A stretch of 64,000 nt of DNA, taken from positions 126,203,494 to 126,267,493 of the forward strand of contig NC_081552.1 of NCBI RefSeq assembly GCF_963082655.1. Direction: 5' to 3'. Origin of the DNA: Stomoxys calcitrans (Eukaryota > Arthropoda > Insecta > Diptera > Muscidae). The notes beneath the pieces were generated by a model. The model did no database searches. It saw only the letters and a program-made list of their open reading frames with translations, and had not been told where the DNA came from. Of the stretch, positions 11,694 to 21,588 are shown one piece after another. A program made the translations under genes and the position numbers. Position 1 is the first letter of the stretch. Each line of letters starts with the position of its first letter.

Positions 11694-11713
11694 GATCACG
11701 TCGGGGTCACCAA
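11694..11713 (-). promoter_or_regulatory. primer-binding site, tRNA-Trp type
   Basis: The coding strand directly after the 5' LTR reads TTGGTGACCCCGACGTGATC. Eighteen bases from TGG onward are complementary to the 3' end of eukaryotic tRNA-Trp as I remember it (...ATCACGTCGGGGTCA plus CCA). The tRNA identity is recalled from memory. Confidence 0.85.
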
Positions 11714-12169
11714 TGTTTGAGTCTGTAATAGTTTTTACAGACTTTTTGATCCGAAAAAAATAAAACACAACAACAAACTTTCAAACTAATTTAAGTTCCG
11801 AATTGAACCACTTTATTGACTTGCTTGTTGCTAACGAGAAAGACTAGTAATTATATGCAAAGCTAAAAATGCAATTGCAACCAAAAATGCAACTGCTTTT
11901 ATGTATAAAAAAAGGCTTCATGTACAAAAAAGGTTTATGTACACACACGCACACATACATTAACGTGCATCCCCAATCTAATGGAACAGACAGCGGCTAG
12001 ACAGCGACCAGACAGACATGCGTAGGCGTGTGTGTGAAAGTGCATGCGAACTTAGATTCTTAGGCAGGTAGTAAAATTGAGATGATGCACAAAACAGCAA
12101 CAATAACTTGCAAACAATTTTTGGGCATGAGCAACAGCCAAACTAACAGGGCCGGACTTGCAGTTAACA
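11714..12169 (-). repeat. 5' LTR of the BEL/Pao element
   Basis: 456 bp, the same length and apparent sequence as 5,909-6,364. It contains the presumed promoter; a TATACATAAA-like stretch on the coding strand corresponds to the plus-strand run ttttatgtata. It is followed on the right by the second atggt. Confidence 0.93.
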
Positions 12170-12329
12170 ATGGTCAGTAAATAACTTCTGTTTTGAAGGC
12201 TGGGCGACTTAGGAAGTTAAATCTGCAGATTGGTTTATATGTGATACTAGCCGATCCGGGGCCGCTCCGCTGCGCCTTTTTTAACTCTCTAATATCTTTT
12301 AAGGGTGGGGACACTTCACCCTGAATGCG

Positions 12330-12421
12330 GGTATCGAATTCGTGCAATTGTAGCCTATGACGCTGAACGCGTTCGAATCCTGGCGAGAACATCGGACAAA
12401 GTGGTGTTTATTTCCTCATAA
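12330..12421 (+). mobile_element. SINE, left part (tRNA-derived head)
   Basis: gcctatgacgctgaacg and gttcgaatcctggcgaga match the tRNA-like head of the complete SINE at 24,965-25,280 (opposite strand) and the head at 59,272-59,375. The A-box part is degraded. The SINE resumes at 17,162 after a LINE inserted inside it. The exact left edge is uncertain. Confidence 0.75.
12413..12421. repeat. 9-bp target duplication (tcctcataa) of the LINE
   Basis: tcctcataa at 12,413-12,421 recurs at 17,162-17,170 on the other side of the LINE, inside continuous SINE sequence. Confidence 0.85.
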
Positions 12422-12601
12422 GTAGTAGTAGTATTCTTTATTAATTTCATTAATGTTTTCATATAAATATAGCAATATAAACATAGCATTCTAAAAGAAT
12501 AAATTGAGTATATATTTTCTTGACATTGACCTTCGGTCGTCTGTCCATTATTAAAATATAGTGTATATACTAGAGATTTACGAGTTTGTTTTTCCTTTCT
12601 T

Positions 12602-15600
12602 TTATATATTAAATTCAGACAATAACTGGTTTCTATATAACATACAAGTTTTTAGATAACTGGCTAAACTTTTCCAGTGTATAACATTTCCATTGAGAAT
12701 ATTTATTAAATCAGATTCATTTATTATGGGCATTTGGAAGAACATTAATCGGAATTCTTTGAGAGCTGGGCATCGACCCAGGAAATGTTGAATGTTTTCT
12801 ATTTCAACTGTATTACACATTGAACATATTGGATTTGAATTTGTTTGGAACCTGTTGGAATTTAATGAAAACATCCCACTTCGAGCTTTTAATATCCACA
12901 TCAGTTCGTCCTGCATCAAGGGTTCGACAAAGTATAATCCCCCAAAAGTAGGTTGGAGCTTACTGTAGAAGCGGTGTGTATTATTTGCGTTTGAAAGTGC
13001 ATCATTTGTTTTTGTTGCACGTATGTTTTGGAGGAGATTTTGAATGTTTTGTAACCAACATTGTTTTGACAGATTTGGCGTGAAAGCTTCTGTACTATTT
13101 TGCAGAGTTAAAGAATTTATATGCGTTTTCCAAAATATTTCGTGTCTCATCACTTTTTTGGCTAGTATTTTAAGTAGCCTATCATCTTTGTAATCATACA
13201 AAATTCTCGTTATATAGTTAAGATGGTTGTTCAAAGTGTATATATGCCCGTTTTCGACACCAGTCTCTAACATCATTATGTACGTTGGAGTAAAACTTGG
13301 CATTTTTAATACCTTCTTTAAAAAATATAGTGTCAGTTGGTCAACTTCATCAAAGTGAGAAAACCCCCATATTTGTGATCCATATGATTGTATAGACCTA
13401 CTAATGGCCAAGAAGAGTTTCCATTTTGTTTTTATGGACACATTAGGTTTTGATAAGAAACAATTCCAAGTGGTGTTGATGCTATTTTTGGCTAATTGAT
13501 TTCTCTCCTGTATTTGTTTCCGGAGTGAGAGTTTAGGTGTAAATGTCAACCCCAGGTAAGAATATTCCGATGTAATTGAGATCTCTGTTCCATTATACAG
13601 CCACTTTTCCTTACTCGAAAGCTTTCCTCCCTTCCGAAATACCATTATTTTTGATTTCTCCATGTTAACCTCCATGTTCCATATTTTGCAATATTCCTCC
13701 AGTTTTTGTATCATACGCTGCATCACGTCTATTTCGTCAGCTAGGATGACGATATCATCGGCATACATCAGAAGTCGAATATTTTGATCATCCACTGTGG
13801 TACCACCACCAATGTATTCATGTAGGTCATTGAGGTACAAAGCAAATAGGAGAGGAGATAATAAGCAGCCCTGTTTAACACCTGTGGTTGTATTAAAATC
13901 ACTGGAGAGTTCCTGGCCTGTCCATACAGAAAAATTAGTTTCTTCATATATTTTTTCAATAAAGTTAACTACTTTTGTTGATACTCCTATGGTATGAAGT
14001 TTGTATATCATGGCTTTTCGAGATACTCGGTCAAACGCAGCTTTAAAATCTACGAAGAAAGCATAGGTTTTTTTGTTTTTGTGCCAGTTTAAGTGTATTA
14101 TTGAGGATAAGTTGAACAAATTATCAACGGTAGAGTAATTTTTACGAAATCCAGCTTGATATTCATTTATTTTTCCATGTTTTTCTGACCAATTAGCCAG
14201 TCGATCTTTGACAATACCCATCATCACTTTTGGTAAGCAATTCATGAATGATATTCCACGGTAGTTATTGGGAAGAGTTTTGTCACCTTTTTTAAATATT
14301 GGGTAAATAATGCTTCTAACGAACGACTTGTCTACTTCTCCTTTTTCGAAAATAACGTTGCAAGTACATGTTATTTCTTGTAGCAATTCATCAGTTGCGT
14401 ATTTATAAAATTCGTATGGCACACGATCTTCTCCTGGTGCTTTATTTAGCTTTGCTTTGCCTAAGGCCTTTTTAACTTCCATCAAACATATTTCCCTATC
14501 CAAGTCATCATCTCTCCAGTGTATATAGGCGTAATGAATATCTGGAAAATTTTTTGTGTGGGTTAGCAGTTGTTGGAAATAATTCTTTAAGTCCTCCGTT
14601 TTCACGGGTATGCTACCACACCTTTCTTCGTTTCTCAGCTCCCTAACGATCTTCCACCAATCATGAGAATCTTTCACCTCGTCTATCTTTCTTTCCAATC
14701 TGTTATTATATTGGGCTTTGGCATTTTCACAAATTTCTTTATACCGTTTGTTAAAGTATACATACTTTTCTCTATTTTCACGACTAGCGTACTTTCTAAA
14801 TTTATCCAAATATTCAAAAGATTTTTTCCTTGCGTTAAAACATGTAACGTTGAACCATTTTTCACGACCTGAAAATGTCATTGTTGTCGTAGCTATAGAT
14901 CGATGTGCTTCTTGTATTATTTCCGCTATTTCGGAGAATGAATAAGGGGAGAGTTGTCTGCGCGTTGTAAGGATTTTGTTTATTTCATTCTGGTATTCAA
15001 AATATTTGCGATTATCCCAGTTAAGCTTTGGTAACAGTGTATTGAGTTTTTCCGGTATATTTTCACTTCTATATATCATCGATAAAATTATTGGCATGTG
15101 ATCTGACCAGATTTTATTCCCAACTGTAAATCTGTGTACTCTCGACAAAAGTTCTTGTGAGATCGCGCATATATCATTGACCGACGTTCCAACTGTACTT
15201 ACAAAGGTGAATTCTCCAATTTCATCGCCATTTGTCATTCCATTTGCAATTACCAGCCCGTGGTCATAACAAAGCTTCAAGAAGTCTCTTCCTCTTGAAT
15301 TTATTTCCGCATCTTTTGATCTCCTTTCCTCAAGACCAGCATGAAATGTCTCCTTAAAAATTTCATCGATGTTTTTTTGCAATGATCCAATTCTCACGTT
15401 CAAGTCGCCAATTATTATGGGATTTTCAATGCTACATTCCCTGAGTATAGAGTCGATTTTTAAGAATTCTTCTTTCCAAGTTTGTAATCTCATGTACATT
15501 GGTATGATGTTAAATTTTAAGCCATTAATAATAATCTTTATTACGTTTATTCCTTGTTCAGTTGTATGTGTATGTTGAACACCAAACTTTTTCAGATCCT

Positions 15601-15883
15601 TCCTTATTCCGATTAAACAACCACCAATTCCTCTTCCAAACCGTGAATTTCTTGCAGCATAGTGCCAAACTAATTCAAAATCGCCAAAGTATTTACTAAA
15701 TTTTTCACATTTATCCGCGCAAATATGAGTTTCCAAGAGAAAAAATATATCAAAACTGTTTATATACTTAAAAAAGTCTACGTATAGCATTTTGTTTTCT
15801 AGCCCATGTACATTATATGACAAAATATTTAAAAAACGATCCTCAGTTACAGTTTGGCTTTTATCTACATTGCTTATACTTAG
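12602..15883 (-). CDS. LINE ORF2: endonuclease-reverse transcriptase
   Basis: Nicks target DNA and copies the element RNA in place. The frame is open from about 15,883 to the stop at 12,602. Domains: endonuclease (SYNVHGLENKM, LLETHI, IIGDLNVRIG, SDHMPI); RT (PIFKKGDKTLPNNYRGISF, FVDFKAAFDRVSR, GVKQGCLLSPLLF, YADD at 13,754-13,765); and a C-terminal CCHC-like finger (CSMCNTVEIENIQHFLGRC). There is no AUG between the preceding in-frame stop and codon 15,788-15,790, which lies beyond the conserved Asn of the endonuclease (SYNVHG). The TTG at 15,821-15,823 is only a nominal start. The natural entry is therefore a -1 shift from ORF1 at 15,883-15,889 or reinitiation. All RT motifs look intact. Confidence 0.93.
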   Translation of the reverse strand, partial: LSISNVDKSQTVTEDRFLNILSYNVHGLENKMLYVDFFKYINSFDIFFLLETHICADKCEKFSKYFGDFELVWHYAARNSRFGRGIGGCLIGIRKDLKKFGVQHTHTTEQGINVIKIIINGLKFNIIPMYMRLQTWKEEFLKIDSILRECSIENPIIIGDLNVRIGSLQKNIDEIFKETFHAGLEERRSKDAEINSRGRDFLKLCYDHGLVIANGMTNGDEIGEFTFVSTVGTSVNDICAISQELLSRVHRFTVGNKIWSDHMPIILSMIYRSENIPEKLNTLLPKLNWDNRKYFEYQNEINKILTTRRQLSPYSFSEIAEIIQEAHRSIATTTMTFSGREKWFNVTCFNARKKSFEYLDKFRKYASRENREKYVYFNKRYKEICENAKAQYNNRLERKIDEVKDSHDWWKIVRELRNEERCGSIPVKTEDLKNYFQQLLTHTKNFPDIHYAYIHWRDDDLDREICLMEVKKALGKAKLNKAPGEDRVPYEFYKYATDELLQEITCTCNVIFEKGEVDKSFVRSIIYPIFKKGDKTLPNNYRGISFMNCLPKVMMGIVKDRLANWSEKHGKINEYQAGFRKNYSTVDNLFNLSSIIHLNWHKNKKTYAFFVDFKAAFDRVSRKAMIYKLHTIGVSTKVVNFIEKIYEETNFSVWTGQELSSDFNTTTGVKQGCLLSPLLFALYLNDLHEYIGGGTTVDDQNIRLLMYADDIVILADEIDVMQRMIQKLEEYCKIWNMEVNMEKSKIMVFRKGGKLSSKEKWLYNGTEISITSEYSYLGLTFTPKLSLRKQIQERNQLAKNSINTTWNCFLSKPNVSIKTKWKLFLAISRSIQSYGSQIWGFSHFDEVDQLTLYFLKKVLKMPSFTPTYIMMLETGVENGHIYTLNNHLNYITRILYDYKDDRLLKILAKKVMRHEIFWKTHINSLTLQNSTEAFTPNLSKQCWLQNIQNLLQNIRATKTNDALSNANNTHRFYSKLQPTFGGLYFVEPLMQDELMWILKARSGMFSLNSNRFQTNSNPICSMCNTVEIENIQHFLGRCPALKEFRLMFFQMPIINESDLINILNGNVIHWKSLASYLKTCMLYRNQLLSEFNI

Positions 15884-16743
15884 TTTTTTTGATTAATTTT
15901 GCTTAATAAGTTATTATAGCTAAGATCTAATGCACTAAACTTATCGCCATATAAATCTTTTAGTTCCGCGTCAGCTTTGTTCTTTCCACACATTAACTCT
16001 CCGGTCCTTGACCATGACATCCATTTTGTCCCAATCTTTATGGAGTCATTTCTTACAAAAACTTTGTGTGTTTTGTCGATTCCAAGTATTTCAGTCTTCA
16101 GTTGGAATAAGACCTTTTTGTTTTGCTGCCTTCTTTCACTCAAATCTTTTTCGATTATAATATTAGTACCGGCTAATTTGTTGGTATTTTTAAGTACTTG
16201 TCTCACCATTTCTTCGTCTTGCATTTCTACGATCGTATTTATTTTATTTCTTGATGAGTATATAGCCCGGGCTGATATTACTTTAACATCAGCTAGCTTT
16301 AATGTGTTTTTAAAAAAATATTCTACGGATCGTTTTGGGGAACCTTTCATCATAATACCTTTGACAAATAGATTTTTACGTTTACTCTGCTCTACTAAAC
16401 GGAGAATCTGTTCTTGGCCTTTTTCTTTGTCTGCTTTCAATTCAGCAATTTCTGATCGCATGGCATCGTTTTCAGCTTTAAGCTCTTTGAATTTGTCATC
16501 GATATCAGCTATGTGATTCTTAATTTCAGCAATATCACTTTTCGTTGCTACATTTTGCAGCTTATTCTCCATTACAGCTTCCATTGACAGTTGCATCATT
16601 TTCATTAACTCTGACAATTGTACATTTCCAACTAGTTTCTGCGATTCAGTCGAATTTACATCTTCCGGAGAAGTATCAACTAGCATTCTTTTGGCCGAGT
16701 GAGACATTTGAACAGAATCTGTTTTAACGGGCGTTTGAGACAT
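15880..16743 (-). CDS. LINE ORF1: RNA-binding coiled-coil protein
   Basis: A 287-residue protein expected to coat LINE RNA. A low-complexity N-terminus is followed by a heptad-rich coiled coil (about residues 55-115; SDIAEIKNHIADIDDKFKEL), then an RRM-like segment starting KRKNLFVKGI and a basic C-terminal domain (KDLSERRQQNKKVLFQLK). This is the layout of L1-type ORF1 proteins. There are no zinc knuckles. The start codon ATG at 16,741-16,743 begins MSQTPVKTDSVQ. The frame ends INQKN-stop, with the stop (15,880-15,882) touching the A_AAA_AAC heptamer. It overlaps the extended ORF2 frame by a few bases. Confidence 0.9.
   Translation of the reverse strand: MSQTPVKTDSVQMSHSAKRMLVDTSPEDVNSTESQKLVGNVQLSELMKMMQLSMEAVMENKLQNVATKSDIAEIKNHIADIDDKFKELKAENDAMRSEIAELKADKEKGQEQILRLVEQSKRKNLFVKGIMMKGSPKRSVEYFFKNTLKLADVKVISARAIYSSRNKINTIVEMQDEEMVRQVLKNTNKLAGTNIIIEKDLSERRQQNKKVLFQLKTEILGIDKTHKVFVRNDSIKIGTKWMSWSRTGELMCGKNKADAELKDLYGDKFSALDLSYNNLLSKINQKN
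15883..15889 (-). other. putative -1 ribosomal frameshift site A_AAA_AAC
   Basis: In the ORF1 frame the minus strand reads CAA AAA AAC TAA. The heptamer A AAA AAC sits in the exact phase needed for simultaneous -1 slippage. After the slip the next codons are CTA AGT ATA AGC, and this frame stays open into ORF2 without a stop. I did not establish a downstream stimulatory structure. Confidence 0.75.
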
Positions 16744-17161
16744 TTTTAAATGTAATCTTAGTTGGCAATGCTATATTTCTGTTGTTACTTGGCAACTCTG
16801 TTTTTTAGTACACTCAGCTGATGTTTTTTTTGAGTTTAAGTGGCAACACTGTCAACATCCAACCAGTATTGTGTTTGACAGAGAACAGCTGATTTTTGTT
16901 GTAAATAATAGATTTGAGTGAAAAGTGCAATGTGTCTTTCCAGTGTAATTTGCGAATATAAAATTTTAAATAGTGATATTTGGTTATATTCACCGCGTTT
17001 ATCCTCTTGCCAACAAATAAAAGTCCACTAAAAATTATACGCTATCCGTTTCAATGTGCCTCAAGGTAAATAAAGTTCCAGATACTGCTGCAATTTGGTG
17101 ATCTTTTTGGAGCCGCACACAAACACGTCTGTCTCGTTTCAACTAACTATGTATGTATGTA

Positions 17162-17372
17162 TCCTCATAATGTTGGCGACATTTGCGAGGTACAATGCCA
17201 TGCATGGTCATTTAAAAAATTTTCCCCAAAAGAGGTGTCGCACTGCGGGACGCCTTTCGGACTCGGCTATAAAAAAGGTCCCTTTTCATTTAGTTTAAAC
17301 TTGAATCGGAAAGCAATTATTTAATGCGTGAGAATTTGCCCATTCTCGGTTCCTGGTTCTAGTGTTCATCCT
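17162..17372 (+). mobile_element. SINE, right part (body)
   Basis: The sequence gaggtacaatgccatg, gaggtgtcgcactgcggg and cggactcggctataaaa matches the body of the SINE at 24,965-25,280. It is the continuation of 12,330-12,421, separated by the LINE. Confidence 0.8.
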
Positions 17373-17389
17373 TAGGGTAATGTTCTCAT

Positions 17390-18660
17390 TAGGGGAGGGA
17401 TGGCACCTCAGACATTTCGACTCAAATATGGATATCAAATTCATGCTGAACTTCCAAATCCCTTTAACTTGAGCCCCATATTGCCATGGCTGGTAAATAT
17501 AAACCGTTTGGAGGGTGTTTTGGGGCTGGGGCGGCCACCGGCACTTTGCACTGAAAATATTCGTTCTTTTTCCCAACGGAAATTAAGTTCAGTTTAGGGG
17601 ATGCTTTAGGGCGTACCCCAAAATACTTGGCTTCAAAATTGGATATCAAATTCGTTTTCTACTCTCAAATACTTTTTATCTTAATCCCATATCGTCATAA
17701 TTGGTCAAATAACCCATTTGACGCATTTTAGGAGATAAAGCGTTACCTAGACTTGAGTATTTGGACCCAAATTTTAATATCATATTCGTATTCTTCTTTC
17801 CAATACCTTTCATTTGATACGTATATTGTCCCGATCGGTCCACCCTTGATTTTGAGTTGTGTTTTTTGCATAAGGGGGTGGGTCCGTCCCCCTTCCGATA
17901 CCGAAAAATTATATAGCCTGTGTTTCCTTCCAGACCAACCTACACAATTTGCGAAAATTCCGAGAAAATCGGTTCTGCCGTTTTTCAGTCCATAGGGAAC
18001 AATGAACCGAGTCCCATATATCCGAGATTGGTTAATGTGCAAATTTTGGGCGTTTTTGTGGGGGTGGGGTGACCTATACTTCGACATGAATTTGTATGCC
18101 AGATTCTTATCTACTCCCGCATGCTTTCCATTTGATACCCATATTGGCCTAATCGGTCCACTTTTGATTTTGGGTTGTGTTTTGGGGTAACGGTGGAGGG
18201 TCCGCCCCCTTCCGTTATCAATAAATTATAAAGCCTATTTCTACCTCCTGATCATATTCGTAATCTACTCCCGAATACCTTTCATTTGAGTCCTATATTG
18301 CCATGATCGTCAAATAAACCTATTTTAAGGCGTTTTGGGCGGGGGCGACCCTAAAGCTTATTCGTACTTCCTGACCAAATTCGTAATCTACTCCCGAATA
18401 CCTTTCATTTGAGTCCCATATTGTCATGATCGTTAAATAAATCTATTTTAAGGGGTACAAGTACTTGGACCCTACTTTTAATCGAAATCGGGTAATAAAC
18501 GAGGGAATTATGGGCTTGAAAATCAAAATCAGCAGATCTGTCAATATAGTGGCTATATCGAAATAGAATCAAAATTTGGATCATATTGGGTTTTAACATC
18601 GGTATGGTAGTACAAGTCATTTGTTAAAATTTCATGAAAATCGGCTTAAATTAAGGGTTC
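17390..18660 (+). repeat. repeat C (unclassified, multi-unit)
   Basis: Repeating motifs include cctttcatttgatacc, attgtcccgatcggtcca, gggttgtgtttt and gggtccgcccccttccg, alternating with ctactcccgaatacc. The same family appears on the minus strand at 20,999-21,588 and 58,430-59,271. It has no coding capacity that I recognise. One part (17,880-18,010) resembles a spacer with cggttctgccgtttttcag. Confidence 0.75.
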
Positions 18661-20076
18661 AGTTTTTCCTCCACAGTTGCATTAACTTTGAGTCCGTGAT
18701 GACAAGTTTGAGCTTAAGCTGAGTATGTATCTCTATCGAAAATTTCGATTGCAGCCAAGACATTTATGTCGCCACTGAATAATACTTGTATAGAATACAA
18801 GATGGCGACATTCATCGACTAATAATTTGGCCGAATGTTAATCATTTTTCGCCAATAAAGTACATTTGTTCTGCAATTAATCATTTCAATGTCATCCTGA
18901 AAATTTCATTTGAGCTGCGTACCTGCAAGCGAAATTTTCGGTTAGGTAACGAAAATTTCATTTTGGATATGTCAACGAAAATTTCACCAGAGGTGCATAC
19001 TGTGCTTTAGTAGGAATTTAATTGTTACGGGTTCAAAATTTAAGATGTTTAAAATTTTTTCATTCTAACATTTCTCTGAGAAAGGAGGACAAATATTATA
19101 AATTAATGGTAATGCATATTTTTATTTGAGCACCTTCTGTCAGCTTATTCGATAGGATCGTTTCAGTCGACAACGATGGTGTCGGTATTAAAAAAGTTGC
19201 TATCTTCGCAGGCGTTACGTCATGAGTTTATTCCTTGTAACGGATGTACTTTTTAAGAAATTTAAATTGTCCAAAAAGGTATTAAAATCATTAGCACTAA
19301 TGAGGCGATAACCGTAACCGAATTACATTTTGATAGTCATGTGCAGATTTGACAGGTAGGAATGCTAGCAAATTTCGCACCAAAGCGATTCCCTTGCAAC
19401 GAATTAGATATGATTTTTTATAGGTATATTATTTCCGAAGTTTTACATAATTTTCCACAAGGCAGGAGTGCTGCGACTCACATACCTGATAAGCTTGAAC
19501 CGGATGCTCACATGTGGTGACATCAACTTATAGAACTTCCTGCAGTAGATGTTTTTGTCGAGTGTTTGTATGTAGATTTATGCAGGATTCATTGTAAAGT
19601 CGGTGTGAACATAACCATTATTCATATATATACAACGCCATTTTATTTTCGTGCTGTTCTATAAAGTTATGTATGTAAACGATAAGAGCAAGCACCCGCA
19701 CTGGTGCTATTTTGCATTTTCGAATGGTTCGGCTTAGTACGAGGGGCTCAAATGCGAGATGACAACTACTATGTATGTATATTACCTACAAGGTGTTTGA
19801 ACGTGTCAAGTGCGAATAACGTAAACGTTAAGAATTTACATAAATATGCACATTCATTTAGGCGTCTACCTCGAAGTGTATGTTCATATATACGTATATA
19901 AGGGTGATGATTTTTTTACAAGCTCATATCATCATCATATTTTGATGAGTTTTTATTTAAGATGGGATAAAATCTTACATATAAGGTGATTCGCAAAAAA
20001 TTAAATGACGCTGAAAATCAATTTGTGCTTGTTTGTACGTTTGCTTGTTTGTCGGGTTGTTTGCTCCGTATAGACT
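18661..20076. other. repeat-poor stretch without recognised gene
   Basis: The longest part of the window that matches none of the local repeat families. It is AT-rich, with short frames only and no splice-bounded exon or RNA that I can defend. Small features are a near-palindromic catatcatcatcatattttgatg (19,924-19,946) and alternating tatatata runs. It may be ancient repeat or single-copy intergenic DNA. Confidence 0.45.
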
Positions 20077-20998
20077 CAACAAGTAAAAGCATGCTAAGTT
20101 CGGCCGGGCCGAATCTTATATACCCTCCACCATGGATCGCATTTTTCAAGTTCTTTTCCCGGCATCTTTTCTTAGGCAAAAAAGGATATAAGAAAAGATT
20201 TGCTCTGCTATTAGAGCGATATCAAGATACGGTCCGGTTTGGACCACAATTAAATTATATTTAGGAGACCTGTGTAAAATGTCAGCCAATTCGAATAAGA
20301 ATTACGCCCTTTCGGGGCTCAAGAAATAAAATAGAGAGATCGATTTATATGGGAGCTGTATCGGGCTATAGACCGATTCAGACCATAATAAACTCGTATG
20401 TTGATGGTCATGAGAGGATCCATCGTACAAAGTTGTAGGCAAATCGAATAATAATACGTCGTGCAAAATTTCATTCCAATCGGATAAGAATGCGCACTCT
20501 AGAGGCTCAAGAAGTCAAAACCCAAGATCGGTTTATATGACAGCTATATTAGGTTATGGACCGATTTGAACCATACTTAGCACAGTTATTAAATATCATA
20601 ACAAAACACGTCGTGCAAAATTTCATTCCAATCGGATGAGAATTTCGCCTTCTAGAGGCTCAAGAAGTCAAGACCCAAGATCGGTTTATATGGCAACTAT
20701 ATCAAAACATGGACCGATATGGCCCATTTACAATACCAACCGACCTACACTAATAAGAAGTATTTGTGCAAAATTTCGAGCTATCTAGCAAGCTTTACTC
20801 CTTCGGAAGTTAGCGTGCTTTCGACAGACAGACAGACGGACGGACGGAAAGACGGACGGACTTGGCTAGATTGACATTAAATGTCGCGACGACCAAGAAT
20901 ATATATACTTTATGGGGTCTCGGACGAATATTTCGAGTAGTTGCAAACAGAATGACGAAATTAGTATACCCCCCCATCCTATGGTGGTGGGTATAAAA
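20077..20998 (-). mobile_element. HINE-A4, near-complete
   Basis: Both ends are present in reverse: aacaagtaaaagc, the palindrome ttcggccgggccgaa (20,099-20,113), the inverted repeats, three to four internal units, a (GACR)n tract (20,821-20,868) and the 5' end ggtgggtataaaaa. It sits inside repeat C. Confidence 0.88.
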
Positions 20999-21588
20999 AC
21001 GGCTGAACCGATTACATTGAAATTTTCACAGATTTTGTTGTTTGGTCTGAAGGAAACATAGGCCATATATTTTTCTTTTTCGATATCGGGAGGGGGCAGA
21101 CCCTCCCCCTTACTGCAAAATTATTACCCAAAAATAAAAGTGGACCGATCGGGACAATATGGGATTCAAATGAAAGGTATTTAATAGTAGCGTTGGGTCC
21201 AAGTACCTGTGGGGCAGCCCCACCCAAAAACCCCTTAAAATAGGTTTATTTGACGATCACGACAATATGGGATTCAAATGAAAGGTATTCGGGAGTAGAT
21301 TGAGAATATGGTCAGGAAGTAGGAATAGGCTTTATAATTTATTGACAACAGAAGGGGCGGACCCTCCACCGTTACCCCAAAAACACCACCCAAAATTAAA
21401 AGTGGACCGAGAAGGACAATATGGGTATCAAATGAAAAGTATGCGGGAGTAGATAAAGAATCCGGCATACAAATTCATGTCGAAGTAAAGGGGATCACCC
21501 CACCCCCACAAAAACGCCCAAAATTGGCACATTAACCAATCACGGACATATGGGACTCGGTTTGATTGTTCCCTATAGACTGAAAAAA
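20999..21588 (-). repeat. repeat C
   Basis: Reverse-strand copy with gaccgatcgggacaatatggg, tcaaatgaaaggtatt and gggcggaccctccaccg. HINE-A4 and a LINE fragment interrupt the same ancestral segment: the words flanking both insertions (aaaacggc and gttccctatagactgaaaaa) occur together at 17,970-18,000. Confidence 0.75.

Larger units (their letters stand above)
5909..12169 (-). mobile_element. complete BEL/Pao LTR retrotransposon
   Basis: A 6,261-bp element on the minus strand: two 456-bp LTRs that look identical by eye, a tRNA primer site, a single gag-pol frame, a polypurine tract, TG...CA LTR ends and flanking 5-bp duplications. No frameshift or stop interrupts the 1,763-codon frame. The element is therefore young and could be autonomous. 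The flanks are other repeats. Confidence 0.96.
12422..17161 (-). mobile_element. full-length two-ORF non-LTR retrotransposon (LINE)
   Basis: About 4.74 kb on the minus strand: a 5' UTR of about 418 bp (16,744-17,161), ORF1 and ORF2 with no internal stops, and a 3' UTR of about 180 bp with AATAAA followed by a short (TAC)n tail at 12,422-12,433. It is flanked by a 9-bp duplication and interrupts a SINE. ORF1 is of the coiled-coil plus RRM type, as in L1-like elements, and ORF2 has an apurinic-type endonuclease, RT and a C-terminal zinc finger but no RNase H. I cannot name the clade from sequence alone. Confidence 0.93.

Noticed and set aside
15977..16516. 179-codon plus-strand frame over LINE ORF1
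   Set aside because: It is the antisense shadow of a well-supported ORF1.
19704..19901. 65-codon frame in the repeat-poor island as a host exon
   Set aside because: It has no recognised domain, splice context or codon bias that I can defend.
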